The notes under the pieces were generated by a model. That model did not search any database. It had not been told where the DNA came from and worked only from the letters and a program-made list of their open reading frames with translations. This document shows positions 1 to 11,099 of a stretch of DNA of 64,000 bases, one piece after another. The stretch's first letter is position 1. Each line of letters begins with the position of its first letter. Origin of the DNA: Aspidapion aeneum. Taxonomy: Eukaryota > Arthropoda > Insecta > Coleoptera > Brentidae. The stretch spans positions 9,745,813-9,809,812 of the forward strand of contig OY755042.1 of NCBI GenBank assembly GCA_963576565.1. The letters run 5' to 3'. Made by a program: the position numbers and the translations under genes.

Positions 1-625
1 ACCTTGATGGGCGGGAAGGGAGTAGAGGGGTACATACAGTGGCACGCACTTCCTTTAATTTTTTTATTGATATTGATTCCAAAAATGAGGCACTGCACTA
101 ATTAGTCATTAGCTTACTATTTTACTTGCTTTTTATTGATGTCTTCTTCTAAACGATTTCATTAGAAAGGAACATATATACTCTTATCTGGTTGTTACGA
201 ACATATTATTGATTTAGCCAGGCTTTGACGTTTTCTATTCGTTGTTTTGACTGTTTATGTCAAACAAATCATGACGGGGATTTTCACAAAACAAATTACC
301 GTTTTTGGAACTAAATCAATGTTTGCACACATTTTAATATAATTTTGGATACTCTTTTATATTTCGGATCTTTATTTATTAGGTAAGTACCTAATTGATC
401 TCTCCTTTAAAAGGTCTTAGTGTTTTATCATTCGAACATTAAACCCCGAGCGGCACACTGCATGTACACAGTGAAACTCTAATTTTTTAAGGCTTCTTTA
501 CTTAGATTTTGCCGCAAAATTTAGTTTACCATAGCTATGACGCGGTGCCACTTATATACATCAACTAGAGTTTAATAGAGTCACCACAAGGTATGAACAC
601 ACATGTGTAAATACTATTTGTTGGA
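1..625. other. No gene seen; AT-rich non-coding
   Basis: I see no open frame, splice-bounded exon or clear repeat structure here. If the CD36-family gene extends leftwards, this could be intron, but no upstream exon is recognisable. Confidence 0.4.
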
Positions 626-881
626 AATAGGGACTTATTGCAATAAAGCCAGACAATAAGAGTGACGGGTACTATATTGACAGTTTTCCACTGAAAACTG
701 ACAGATGATCTTTCAAAATTGACATACGAAAGTCCAATTTATAAATCCAGTCGTTTATTTTCCATTAATAGTGGCGGCACTATAATACACAAAGGCCTTA
801 TTCTGCTGTTCTTATAATGCGAAATTGTCAATATAGTGCCGGCAGAATTAGTGCCTGGCACTATTGCAATAAGTCCCTATT
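626..881. mobile_element. MITE with perfect 20-bp TIRs
   Basis: A 256-bp element whose first 20 bases, AATAGGGACTTATTGCAATA, are the exact reverse complement of its last 20. It has no coding capacity. A second, disrupted copy lies at 12079-13634 and shares internal sequence as well as ends. The perfect TIRs suggest a fairly recent insertion. The superfamily is not clear to me and no target duplication is evident. Confidence 0.85.
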
Positions 882-1166
882 ATCACACACTATGCTGGGC
901 TATGATATACCGAATTACCATAGTTTTCTACCAATTTTTTTTTTCGATAAAAACTTGTAATCACAATCACAAGGCGGATTAAAAAAATACACCATAAATA
1001 ATATATTCTTTTTATGTAAGATCCTTTGTAGAATAAAAATTTTATTCCAAGCCATTGTCTTTGTATGTATGTATCTATGGCGCCATCTCTTGGATTTTGC
1101 GATATACTCAGCCGGCAGCCGCAAGCTGCATTAATGATCACGCTATTATAAAAGGATGATACGAGA

Positions 1167-1860
1167 CGAGCGGCTAGTTCACAACTTGCATTTCATTTGC
1201 TATTGGTTGACATAGTCAGGCGGGATTTTTAAAATTAAAACTCTCCTGTCCCCGTTTTGGGAGGTTGAAATCGGTGTTAAACCAAACTGAAACAAAACCT
1301 AACCGTGGTCAATTGATGGGAAACGTATCCTAACCGGGGCGTGTCTGGACAGGTTAGGATACGTTGTCCAATAATTTATCAGGGTTAGGTTAACACCGAT
1401 TTCGACAGGAAAACAGGATAGGGAAGCTAATTTAAACTATATATCATAATTTTTGAGATAACTTTTTGACAGTTATCAGTTGTTTACCATAACAAAAAGC
1501 ATAGGCAAACAAAAAAAAGTTGTAAAAAGTTGTCCCAAAAAGAATGACATGAACTGTAAAAGAATATAATATGTTTTTAAAAAACAATTAAAAAAAAATC
1601 ATCGGCATATGCATAGATTTAGTTAAATTCAATAGGTATGTACTGCACAAACCACTACACTTTTTTAATCACTTACAACTAGTATATATTCGTATTTTAC
1701 GCCGAAAGCTGTAAACATAATGTTTGTTAAATGGTTGACTGGTGGCACCATCTCTTAATATAATATAATAATAATCTTAAACGGCAACGTTCAACATCAA
1801 AAAGTCAGCTGACTATTTCGACCAATAACAAACGGAATGCAAATTATGAACTAGCCGCTC
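1167..1860. mobile_element. Foldback element with 11-bp target duplication
   Basis: The ends are inverted copies of about 55-60 bp (1167-1218 against 1809-1860), carrying the motif GAGCGGCTAGTTCA. The element is bracketed by the direct repeat ATGATACGAGA at 1156-1166 and 1861-1871. A second inverted pair lies inside: ATCGGTGTTAA near 1270 against TTAACACCGAT near 1391, and CGTATCCTAACC against its complement around a short loop near 1325-1364. There is no coding sequence. An 11-bp duplication is longer than the 8-9 bp usual for hAT or Mutator elements, so I leave the superfamily open. Confidence 0.75.
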
Positions 1861-1871
1861 ATGATACGAGA

Positions 1872-2549
1872 AGCGATTCGATTGGCTCCGACCTTGTCAA
1901 TCCCCTGAGATTACTTGCCAGTAAATTGAATGATTCCCAGAAAATTACTGCTTACACGATTTTCACGTATAATATTATCACGGATCACCTAACAAACAGA
2001 TAGGGAACTCAGGTGCTGGGAGGTGCTACGCGCATCTTTCACGCAGCCTGCCATGTTGGGGTCAACCACTCCAGAGGCGCATTCTGTATTTCAATATTTT
2101 TTAAACTTTTAGTACGTGTTGAGCATTAGTGGTGTGTAGATGTGATTTTTGTATTTCATGTATGTTATTTTTGATTTTAAACAATGGGAACGGTTTGTGC
2201 CTTAAGAGCCTGTAACTTTTGCCATATCCTATACAAGGTGTTCAATAATTAAATGTCCTATGAGATGAATCTGTAAATAATTTAAGTACAAAGAGTTCTT
2301 AAGGACATATAGATCTGCAACCCCTTTGATTTTGTTTTTTTTATTTTTTTTATACTTTTGCAGGATTTGTTATATTTATCTCAAATTTAAAACTGCGCCG
2401 CCATTAGATCCTAAAAAACAAGATATAAACTATGCTTTGTTTAGAAAGTTTTTGGTGTTTTGTATGAAAAGCTCAGTTTGTAGAAAAGGGAAATTTGTAG
2501 CTTGGTATTTTGATCCTTAAATTAAGCAGAGGTTCACAAATTAAAAGGG
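1872..2549. other. Non-coding; left copy of an inverted 28-bp motif
   Basis: No gene is seen. At about 1975-2002 lies a motif containing CACGGATCACCTAACAAACA, which recurs inverted near 4223-4250. The pair could be the termini of a 2.3 kb element that swallowed the GC-rich element at 2550-3240, but I find no target duplication and no coding remnant, so this is only a possibility. Confidence 0.35.
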
Positions 2550-3240
2550 TAGGGGACAATTCGCCGCAGCCGATTAACCGCGACCGATTCGCCGCAGCTG
2601 GCTGATTGGCCGCGGCTCGTTTTGCCGCGGGGACATTTCGCCGCCAATCGAATTGCCGAGGGGACAATTTGCCGCAGGGACAATTCGCCGCGAAATTTTT
2701 GTTTTATGATATTGTTTTATTTACCTTGACTTTATATAATATTTTTTTATAAAAATAATGTTTTCAAACTTTCCAACTATTTATTTGGTGGTAACTATAC
2801 AATCCAGCATTTTTTAATTGGAAAAAATAAATAAAATGACGAATGTAAAATGGCGGTTTTTGCCATTTATGAACCGATATGCATCAAACTCGAAACTTTA
2901 GGATCTTTCAGGGCGCTGGTTATTATTTTTAACTTAAACTAAAAAAAATCAAAATGGGAACCGACCTGAAACACCATCAGCGACCTTAAAAATCTTATCA
3001 GTCCGAGTTAGATACAAATCCGTCCATAAACGGAAAAATCCGCCATTTTGGATCCGCCATTTTATTTATTTTCCTAATAAAAAAAATGTTGGAAAGGTTT
3101 AAAAAAAGTTATAATCAAACAAATATATATGAAGTCAAGCTAAATACAACTGTTTAAACAATTAAACAAAAAATCTCACGGTGAATTGTCCCCGCGGCGA
3201 ATTGGACCACAGCGAATTGGCCGCGGCGAATTGTCCCCTA
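2550..3240. mobile_element. GC-rich-ended TIR element, 691 bp
   Basis: The element starts with TAGGGGACAATTCGCCGC and ends with its exact reverse complement. The first 150 bp and last 60 bp hold degenerate repeats of an AATTCGCCGC / GGGGAC module, much richer in GC than the AT-rich core. Core sequence next to the two ends is also inverted, making a loose foldback. Relatives with the same core or module lie at about 13702-14098, 17440-17745 and 18980-19940. No coding sequence; superfamily unknown. Confidence 0.75.
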
Positions 3241-5414
3241 TCCATCTAAAGGGCCCTTAATAAAAAAAGGAAAAAATGCATTTTAGCACTAAATTTATTA
3301 ACATTTTTAAAACAGATTTTTGAGTAATACGTTTCAATATTTTTAGATATTTTGGAATAATTTTGAAACTTAATTATTACCGTTATGGTAATGCATAATT
3401 CCACAAAATTTTAATGGTCTGTTATAATTTTTAAGAAACAAACAAAAAATCGAAAAAAAATGGTAAGTTTAACACTCTTTCTGTAAATCTTTGTTTTGAC
3501 CATTTCCACAACCCCTTAAAGTTTCATGCTTCATTTAAATTAAACCCTGTATATAACATTATATAACAATTGGTCAAGAGGTTTTGACACAAATTTGTTA
3601 TAATTTTTTATTATGCTACTATTTACACTTTTAAGAATACATATAAAACAACTATTTTTTTTTAAATATTGGATTTTACTAAGTTTTAAAATATTAATTT
3701 AGCGTGAAGCAATTTTGTGCTAATTGTAAAGATTATTTGGTCACCCTGTATCTCCTTAAACTTTCAATTTTTTTTAAAAACTAATAAATAATATCTGATT
3801 TCAGTAAATTAAGAAATTACTCTACAATGTCAAACTTCTTATATTTTAAATTCACAATTTTACTCCTCTTGAAACTTAATACATGTTATCCCAACACAAC
3901 AGTACAAGTAGAAGACCTCTTTTTGTGCTTCCCATATCTCTCATTCAATAGAACACATTATTTCCATAGTCCCCTACAGCGGACAAGATATAATATATTT
4001 ACGCGGCCGAGACTCTAAAATTCATTTTAGCTCCCATTTTTAGCAAAACAAAACTACTTTAATGTTTTTATTGTTTCTGGCAGTAAAAATATTTTTTCGC
4101 ATCAACAATCTGAAACATTCATATTTTATGATAAATTTATTTTAGTCCGGCTCTGAGTTTGATTCCCAATGCTCAGCCATCGTTGAATTCTCCGAGATCA
4201 AAGACGGCCAGCCGGCTTATTTATCTGTTTGTTAGGTGATCCGTGATATTATCTACCTAATATGTTCCGATTTTTTTTATTTAATTCTTAATTTTGATAT
4301 TTTGTCAGTAAAAACAAATCGTAGAAATACAATTTACCTACTAAACTAAATCAATCCAAACTATCAATATTTCTCCAGCACTGCTTTCTAAGATGATTAA
4401 AAAATCTACCGACACCTAGTACGGTCTTGCCGTAACTAGAGACCCTGTATGTATTTTTAAAAATATTTTATACATACAGGGTTTCTAGCCTTAACTAGTT
4501 CCCACCCAATAATACATATGAGGCGCCCCAAAGCAAAACTCGCCTTATCCAATTATAAGTTCACATTACTCTTGTCTTGTTTTGAAGACTGACTATTTCT
4601 TTATTTAAATTAGTACAACATCAATGCAGAATTCTAAAAATGTATTTTGTAAAAGTGAGATAACGAAATTTATTATTATTATATTAATAGTGCTCTGCTA
4701 AAAGTACTAAGAGCCCTAATACTACCTCTCTTACAATTTTTTGGTTTAGCAAATTCAATGAACGGCGACCATTAAATTTCTAAACATTAGTATTAGTTAG
4801 GGTGTTGAATAAAATAATATGGACATTTTGGGTCGCGTATTTCACACTTTGTTATCGTTATTGTTATTACTGAGTCTGCGCATTAGCAGCTTCGCGCTCC
4901 TTTTTTGTTATGTACGGTAACGGCGCCCGGTACTTACGGTGGCCGGCCTTTAATGTTACCGCTATTTTTTAAGGTTAGTTTTGTATTGTTTTGTTTAATG
5001 CAGTCGAATTTTTTACTATAATTCGGTGGTTTGGTTTGTGAAAAGCCATAAATCTAATAAAAATAAATTAACAAATATAAATAAACAAAAAGTTGAAGGT
5101 GTGTGAAACTACTAAATTAACGTTTGTGTTGTGTTATCTTAAGTGTTCCAAAATCTATATTTTTTGCCCTGAATGTTGCCGTTATTCTTAGTAACAATAA
5201 CGGTAACAGCTGTCAAATTTTCTGTTATTTGACCTGACCCAAAATGTCCCTAATTTTTGTTTATAGGTAGATTAATGTCTGAGTAAATTTTATTTCTGAT
5301 GAACGCACTTATTTTTCAAACCAGCTATCTTCGACTTTTATACTGATTTTTCCATTACTCTTGCGATAGTTTTTTCATATTTAGTAAAATGAATAAAACC
5401 TTAAATTTTTTTAG
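3241..5414. other. Non-coding stretch before the CD36 exon
   Basis: No gene can be supported. A short open stretch at 4147-4235 is preceded by a TTTTAG acceptor-like sequence, but it coincides with the inverted copy of the 1975 motif and has no donor in a sensible frame. The piece GAGTTTGATTCCC near 4151 resembles a tRNA B box, so an old SINE is possible. A palindrome at 4432-4488 is listed separately. Confidence 0.35.
4432..4488. repeat. Short palindrome with ACCCTGTATGTA arms
   Basis: ACCCTGTATGTA near 4442 is mirrored by TACATACAGGGT about 25 bp downstream, and the pairing extends outwards through an imperfect CTAGA/TCTAG segment. The ACCCTGTA core resembles the ACAGGGT ends of larger foldbacks in this window. 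It may be a minimal MITE or a chance hairpin. Confidence 0.5.
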
Positions 5415-5488
5415 AACTCTGGTATTATCATGGAGATCGTCGCCAATATGCAGTTGAACTTTTTACTTCAGCCGCTTGATTCCATTAC
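5415..5488 (+). CDS. Internal exon, CD36-family scavenger receptor
   Basis: A 74-bp exon bounded by a pyrimidine-rich TTTTTTTAG acceptor and a consensus GTAAGT donor. It encodes 24 residues plus two bases: NSGIIMEIVANM, then QLNFLLQPLDSI. This fits the CD36-family segment near the C-terminal end of the ectodomain, where a T/N-G-I-x-M stretch is followed by a conserved Q-x-N before the second membrane helix. The exon ends in phase 2 (AC) and the terminal exon at 14167 begins with A, restoring a Thr codon and an unbroken frame, which is strong evidence that the two belong together. CD36-family proteins bind lipids or lipoproteins at the plasma membrane or lysosome. Which subfamily this is cannot be told from this fragment. 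Upstream exons were not found. Confidence 0.8.
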
Positions 5489-5542
5489 GTAAGTATCAAA
5501 TTGTAAATAACATTTATTTTAACAAATGAACAAAATGATTTT

Positions 5543-6020
5543 TACCTTCCTAGCCCGCACAGCAATGGCTATGGTATGGTGGTATTGTTTTCGACGCAAA
5601 TTTTTTTTTTGAGATAACGCCGAAAATCTGTTATTTGGTTGTGCATGTGTACTTTTTTTCTGTCCGCAACACAATAGCTTCTAAATTGCTCAACCGATTT
5701 TCACAAAATTTTCAGAAAAAATAGTGTTCGACATTGTAAGGGGCTGAATAGGTTTCGGTCTAATTCCATTAATGTTAATGACAGTTTTTTGACAATTAAA
5801 AACTTTAAAAACTTCTAACTTTTTAACGGAGCATCGGATCAATTTGAGGTTTTTGCAGTTTAGTAGACTACATATGGCTCAATAATTTGTGTTATAACCA
5901 AAAACTTCGTAGGACCTTTAGTTTCTGAGATATTTACATAAAACTGTTTTCAAGGCTGATTATCATAGCTTCACTTGAACTGTGCTAAAATGCTAGCTAG
6001 GAAGGTATCAGATCTGTCAT
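5543..6020 (+). repeat. Hairpin-ended interspersed repeat, copy 1
   Basis: The left end carries TACCTTCCTAGC and the right end its complement GCTAGGAAGGTA (5996-6007). The left end also contains an imperfect CTAGCC...GGCTAG-type hairpin. Conserved landmarks are a CCGATTTTCACAAAATTTTC stretch and a GAGATATTTAC stretch. Other copies: 22066-22575, 27340-27610 (partial, inverted), 42885-42927 (end only) and 54395-54852 (inverted). The terminal hairpin recalls non-autonomous Helitrons, but I cannot confirm TC/CTRR ends, so the class stays open. It lies in the CD36 intron just after the exon donor. Confidence 0.65.
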
Positions 6021-6060
6021 AGATTCCTTTATTTTAAATATAAAAAAAGGAAATATGTCA

Positions 6061-6546
6061 TATAGTGATTGCAAAGTCAATTGAACAAAGATAAAAGCCG
6101 ACCGTCAGCGTATCCTTTATAGAAAGTGACATGGGTTATGAAAATTATTTCATTTAATTATGGCGTAGACTAAAGAAATAAAAATAGATAATAAAACTTA
6201 CTATTCCTACACCTACAGAAACGACACTGATTTATTTTCTAACTCTGCATACTGCCGACTAAAGAGGTCCCGAACGACACCCCCGAGAGCAATTAAAAGC
6301 GCATCTCGAAAAAATCTGCCAATCAGGTGCCGTCCATCCACCTATGCTCGGCCGGTCTAAAAAGAAATACTGTGTGGTCGGACCGAAAAGAGCCGCGGCT
6401 CTTCTCTGTCGGTAGGGTTGAAATTATACCAGGAAGATTTTATATGAATTTGGATAAATTTTAAAGGGCAGAATTAAGCAAAATTTCATGAAATCGATAG
6501 AACCCCGTATTAGGAGGTTCGTTAATTGACTTTGCAAAGAGCATAC
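6061..6546 (+). mobile_element. MITE with GCAAAGTCA TIRs, copy 1
   Basis: The ends are imperfect inverted copies of TATAGTTTTTGCAAAGTCA (6061-6079 against 6528-6546). Length is about 486 bp. Other copies are 17979-18478 and 27879-28356 (inverted, with perfect 19-bp TIRs). A truncated copy at 8013-8175 exists because the tandem duplication breaks inside this element. No coding sequence. Confidence 0.75.
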
Positions 6547-8012
6547 CATTTAAATTTATATACAGCGCATCCAAATTACCTGTCCACTCCTTCTAAAATA
6601 TAGGGCACCGTACAGGAAAGACATAGTAGTACTCTTGAGCGCGGCACTTTCATATTTTCAGATCAAAGCTTCTCGCTCGAATGTCGACGTGTTTTATAAA
6701 ATTGTAACAGACCGAATGGAAGGCGGATAAATAAATACAATCCTAATATGGGCTACATATCTCCTTTTGCATCTGTTTTTTAACTCATTTCGTTTTACTA
6801 AATGCTTCAGAATGATCCAAAAAACCTAAAACTCAAGAACAGCGCCTTAATTTTCTTACGTTTTTATTTTATAGTGTTTTAAAAAAATATTAGGCTACTT
6901 TCTCTATTGTGGAACGAAACTCACTAAGAATTGTTTATTATGCCATTGCACGTTAGCGTGAAACAAATCTTTGCAGTTATTTGACTTGTAAGTATTAAAG
7001 AAATATACTTAAACCGGTCGAAGTTAAGTCTATAGATTAAGTACTTAGACTCTGCTCAAAGTACTAAGTGTTAGTATCTTAGTAAATACTGGTAATCCAG
7101 TTTCGTTTTAATTGACAGATATTTTAAACTACAGATGCCTGTCCAAAATATTCCTTTTTTCTTGGTTTACCGATATCGACAAAAAATAACAAACAATGTT
7201 TTCTAACACGTTCTGACATAACCAGCGTCCAAAAAAATTATTTCATTTATTTTTTCGATTAAGGTTGCAGAAACGAAAGAACTATAGATAAAGAATTTAT
7301 TTAGAACGTTTACACCTGTATTTACTAAGACCTTAAGACTTAGCATTGTAAACCGGGTTTAAGTATCAAGTCTATAGACTTGATACCGACCGGTTTAAGT
7401 GTATTTTTTTAATACTCACAGGTCAAATAACTGCAATTATTTGGTTCACCCTAATGTGCAATATGATAGTAAGCATTTCTCAGTGAGTTTCATCTCATAT
7501 AAATTCAAATTAACTTAAGAAATAAAGAAAAACCACATAAAAATGTTGTAACAAAATGTCATTTTTGGAAATTTAGTTTGTGCAGCCGTAGAATTCCCGT
7601 TAAAAATAATCTCAAATTGTAGTACGACCTCTGAGAGGTGGTTTAAAGTCCGAAAAACAATAGAAATAATCCATGATTGACAAAAAAACTTATATACAAA
7701 AATATTCAAAGCTAAATAGTACATAATTAACTTAAAACTATATCTGTAGATGCATTACCGTATTAAATACGTATCAATATTTAAATACTGTAAAAAGCAC
7801 AAGATATATTAGAATCCCTTTTCAATTACACATTTACCAAAACAATCGACCATCGATTTAATCATCGCTAACTTGTCTAAAAAATTAACATGTAAAATAT
7901 AGCAGACAGCTGATACTGAGTAACACCGGTTTTATTCGACATTTCTTAGTGACGTTTGGAGGATTAAATATGGGTACCATTTTTAAACCAAAATATTTTA
8001 TTCTTTTTATTT
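6391..8012. repeat. Tandem duplication, unit 1 (1.62 kb)
   Basis: This segment is repeated directly at 8013-10307 with only scattered differences. The left break falls inside the GCAAAGTCA MITE, at the GTCGGTAGGGTTG region, so the duplication is younger than that MITE insertion. The unit holds a 576-bp long-TIR element and a stretch at 7500-7800 that is open for 69 codons on the minus strand but resembles no protein I know. Unit 1 keeps the empty foldback site near 7766-7790. Confidence 0.85.
6916..7491. mobile_element. Long-TIR element, 576 bp, copy 1
   Basis: It begins GAAACTCACTAAGAA and ends with a near complement (TTCTCAGTGAGTTTC). The arms pair, with mismatches, for more than 150 bp on each side, through the ACTTAAACCGGTCG / CGACCGGTTTAAG region. 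An internal TATCGACAAAAAATAAC stretch is unpaired. The second copy (8535-9110) exists through the tandem duplication, and a partial relative is visible at about 10440-10530. Confidence 0.7.
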
Positions 8013-8534
8013 AGCCGTGGCCCTTCTCTGTCGGTAGGGTTGAAATTATATCAGGAAGATTTTATATGAATTTGGATAACTTTTAAAGGGCAGAATTAAG
8101 CAAAATTTCATGAAATCGATAGAACCCCGTATTAGAAGGTTCGTCAATTGACTTTGCAACGAGCATACCATTAAAATTTATATACAGTGCATCCAAATTA
8201 CCTGTCCACTCCTTCTAAAATATAGGGCACCGTACAGGAAAGACATAGTACCCTTGAGCGCGGCACTTTCATATTTTCAGATCAAAGCTTCTCGCTCGAA
8301 TGTCGACGTGTTTTATAAAATTGTAAGAGACCGACCGGAAGGCGGATAAATAAATACAGTCCTAATATGGGCTACATATCTCCTTCTGCATCTGTTTTTT
8401 AACTCATTTCGTTTTACTAAATGCTTCAGAATGGTCCAAAAAACCTAAAACTCAAAAACAGCGCCTTAATTTTCTTACGTTTTTATTTTATAGTGTTTTA
8501 AAAAAATATTAGGCGACTTTCTCTATTGTGGAAT

Positions 8535-9110
8535 GAAACTCACTAAGAATTGTTTATTATGCCATTGCACGTTAGCGTAAACCAAATCTTTGCAGTTATT
8601 TGACTTGTAAGTATTAAAGAAATATACTTAAACCGGTCGAAGTTAAGTCTATAGATTAAGTACTTAGACTCTGCTCTAAGTACTAAGTGTTAGGATCTTA
8701 GTAAATACTGGTAATCCAGTTTCGTTTTAATTGACAGATATTTTAAACTACAGATGCCTGTCCAAAATATTCCTTTTTTCTTGGTTTACCGATATCGACA
8801 AAAAATAACAAACAATGTTTTCTAACACGTTCTGACATATCCAGCGTACAAATAAATTATTTTATTTATTTTTTCGATTAAGGTTACAGAAACGAAAGAA
8901 CTATAGATAAAGAATTTATTTAGAACGTTTACACCTGTATTTACTAAGACCTTAAGACTTAGCATTGTAGACCGGGTTTAAGTATCAAGTCTATAGACTT
9001 GATACCGACCGGTTTAAGCGTATTTTTTTAATACTCACAGGTCAAATAACTGCAATTATTTGGTTCACCCTAATGTGCAATATGTTAGTAAGCATTTCTC
9101 AGTGAGTTTC
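8535..9110. mobile_element. Long-TIR element, 576 bp, copy 2
   Basis: Duplicate of 6916-7491 carried by the tandem duplication, of equal length and with a few substitutions. It shares the GAAACTCACTAAGAA start and the TTCTCAGTGAGTTTC end. Confidence 0.7.
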
Positions 9111-9404
9111 ATCTCATCTAAATTCAAATTAACTTTAGAAATAAAGAAAAACCACATAAAAATTTTGTAACAAAATGTCATTTTTGGAAATTTAGTTCGT
9201 GCAGCCGTAGAATTCCCGTTAAAAATAGTCTCAAATTGTAGTACCACCTCTGAGAGGTGGTTTAAAGTTCGAAAAACAATAGAAATAATCCATGATTGAC
9301 AAAAAAACTTATATACAAAAATATTCAAAGCTAAATAGTACATAAATAACTTAAAACTATATCTGTAGATGCATTACCGTATTAAATACGTATCAATATT
9401 TAAA

Positions 9405-10077
9405 TACAAGACGCTAGCGCTACCAAGTCCACTTTCAATCCCTGACTTCGCATGCGCAGATCTACCAATATTATTTACCTCATGTATTAGAATAGATGAA
9501 TACAGGGTGATTTTCACTCGAATGATGACATGAAAATAGAAAGTTTCAAAAACCTAACCTAACAAAACCTAATCAAATCTAACCGAACCGAACCAAGGGA
9601 AACTGAACCAATAATTTTTTTCAAAAAAAAAACTTTCCTGACTTTTTGCCCGGGATCCTAGAGGATGTGAATCCGAACCGAACCAAACCGAACCTAACTA
9701 AACTGAACCAAACCTAACCTAACCAAACTAAACTACACGTACTGCTAATTAGGTTTAGTTGGGTAGGGTTAGGTTTGGATAGGTTCGGTTCGGTACGGTC
9801 CGGTTCGGATTCACATCCTCTAGGATCCCGGGTAGGAAGTCAGGAAAGTTTTTTTTTTTTTAAATATTGGTTTAGTTTGCTTTGGTTCGGTTCGGTTAGA
9901 TCTGATTAGGTTTCATTAGGTTAGGTTTTTGAAACTTTCCATTTTCATGTGGTTAGAATCATTCAAGTGAAAATCACCCGGTACATCTATTCTAATACAT
10001 GAGGTAAAAAATATTGGTAGATCTACGCATGCGAAGTCAGGGATTGGAAGTGGACTTGGTAGCGCTAGCGTCTTGTA
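9405..10077. mobile_element. Foldback element with pentamer-rich arms, copy 1
   Basis: A 673-bp near-complete palindrome with ends TACAAGACGCTAGC and GCTAGCGTCTTGTA. It is flanked by the perfect 8-bp duplication TATTTAAA (9397-9404 and 10078-10085). The empty site survives in the other duplication unit near 7771, where TATTTAAA occurs once. The arms are dominated by degenerate pentamers (AACCT, AACCG, AACCA) and share a CCCGGGATCCTAGAGGATGT block. Further copies lie at 12801-13481 and 62583-63470. There is no coding sequence. Eight-base duplications are typical of hAT and P superfamilies, but these ends do not look like ordinary hAT ends. Confidence 0.92.
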
Positions 10078-10582
10078 TATTTAAATACTGTAAAAAGCAC
10101 AAGATATATTAGAATCCCTTTTCAATTACACATTCACCAATACAATCAACCATCGGTTTATTCGTCGCTAAATCTAAAAAATTAACATGTAAAATATAGC
10201 AGACAGCTGACACTGAGTAACACCGTTTTTATTCGACATTTCCTAGTGACGTTTGGAGGTTTAAATATGGGTACCATTTTTAAACCAAAATATTTTATCA
10301 TTTTTATTTATTTATAACCTTTGTGAGGAAGTAATGTCTGTTACAACAAAAAAGATGACCCATATCGCAAGGTATTTATGAACAATTTATATAAATATTA
10401 AAAACTATTGCATTCACGGGAAAAATAAGTTAAATCTTCAACCAAAATGTAGACTTTTAAACCTAGGATTGTAGCACTTAGCACTGTAAACCCTTTAGTA
10501 AATACTGGTGTAAATGTTTAGAGAGTGAAAAGGAAACATACCTAATTCTTAAAGAAACGTAATTGTACTAGTTTACCATACA

Positions 10583-10776
10583 CAATGGAGTATATAAGGG
10601 GGGGGGGGCTCGGCCCCCCCCGAAGCTAAGATTTTTTTAGATATTTTCCACATATTTCATGAATACAAACATAAAATAACATAAAATAACATAAAATACG
10701 GCCTCATGAGGTCTCGCCCCCCCCCCAAACTCTCTTGCCCCCCCCCCCCCGAAACTTTTTTCTATATACGCCACTG
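10583..10776. mobile_element. hAT-type MITE, 194 bp
   Basis: The left end CAATGGAGTATATA and the right end TATATACGCCACTG are imperfect TIRs of the CAGTGGCG... kind usual in hAT elements. The flanks ACCATACA (10575-10582) and ATCATACA (10777-10784) match at 7 of 8 bases, as expected for a decayed hAT target duplication. Long G and C runs lie next to the ends. A related piece is at 41257-41390. Confidence 0.75.
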
Positions 10777-11099
10777 ATCATACATATCGTAATTGTACTA
10801 TTTTAACTATTTACTATACTCTACAGTGCGTTTGCGGACCTACATTTATGTAAACTTTTTGTCCAAAGATCAGATACATAATCAGCTTCTAAAATATGAT
10901 TGATGACTTATACCCTTTTTTCCTTTATTAGCTCTATGTGTTTACTTTATATGGTGAGTATGTTTAGGGTGGGCCAATTTAATCCGATTTTGGGCATATT
11001 TAGGGAATTTTAAACATAGATAATAAGAAATATTCATGTATGAATCACAATATTTTAATTGGTGTTAGAAAGGGCCAAAATAAGAAAAACAGTTTATAC

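Larger units (their letters stand above)
8013..10307. repeat. Tandem duplication, unit 2, with foldback insertion
   Basis: The second direct copy of 6391-8012. It is about 0.68 kb longer because a foldback element (9405-10077) inserted into it. Apart from that insertion it follows unit 1 closely, to the end of the shared sequence near ATTTTTATTTATTTATAA. The pair gives filled and empty versions of one target site. Confidence 0.85.

Noticed and set aside
4147..4235. Possible upstream CD36 exon (SGSEFDSQCSAIVEFSEIKD...) after a TTTTAG acceptor
   Set aside because: The GQPAYLSV end is faintly CD36-like, but the 3' part coincides with an inverted repeat shared with 1975-2002, a proper donor is lacking, and the required exon between here and 5415 is absent.
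7515..9343. Matching minus-strand open stretches (MYYLALNIFVYKFFCQSW...) in both tandem units
   Set aside because: They are conserved because the two units are a recent duplication. The product resembles no protein family I know, is leucine/phenylalanine-rich from AT bias, and has no splice or start context.
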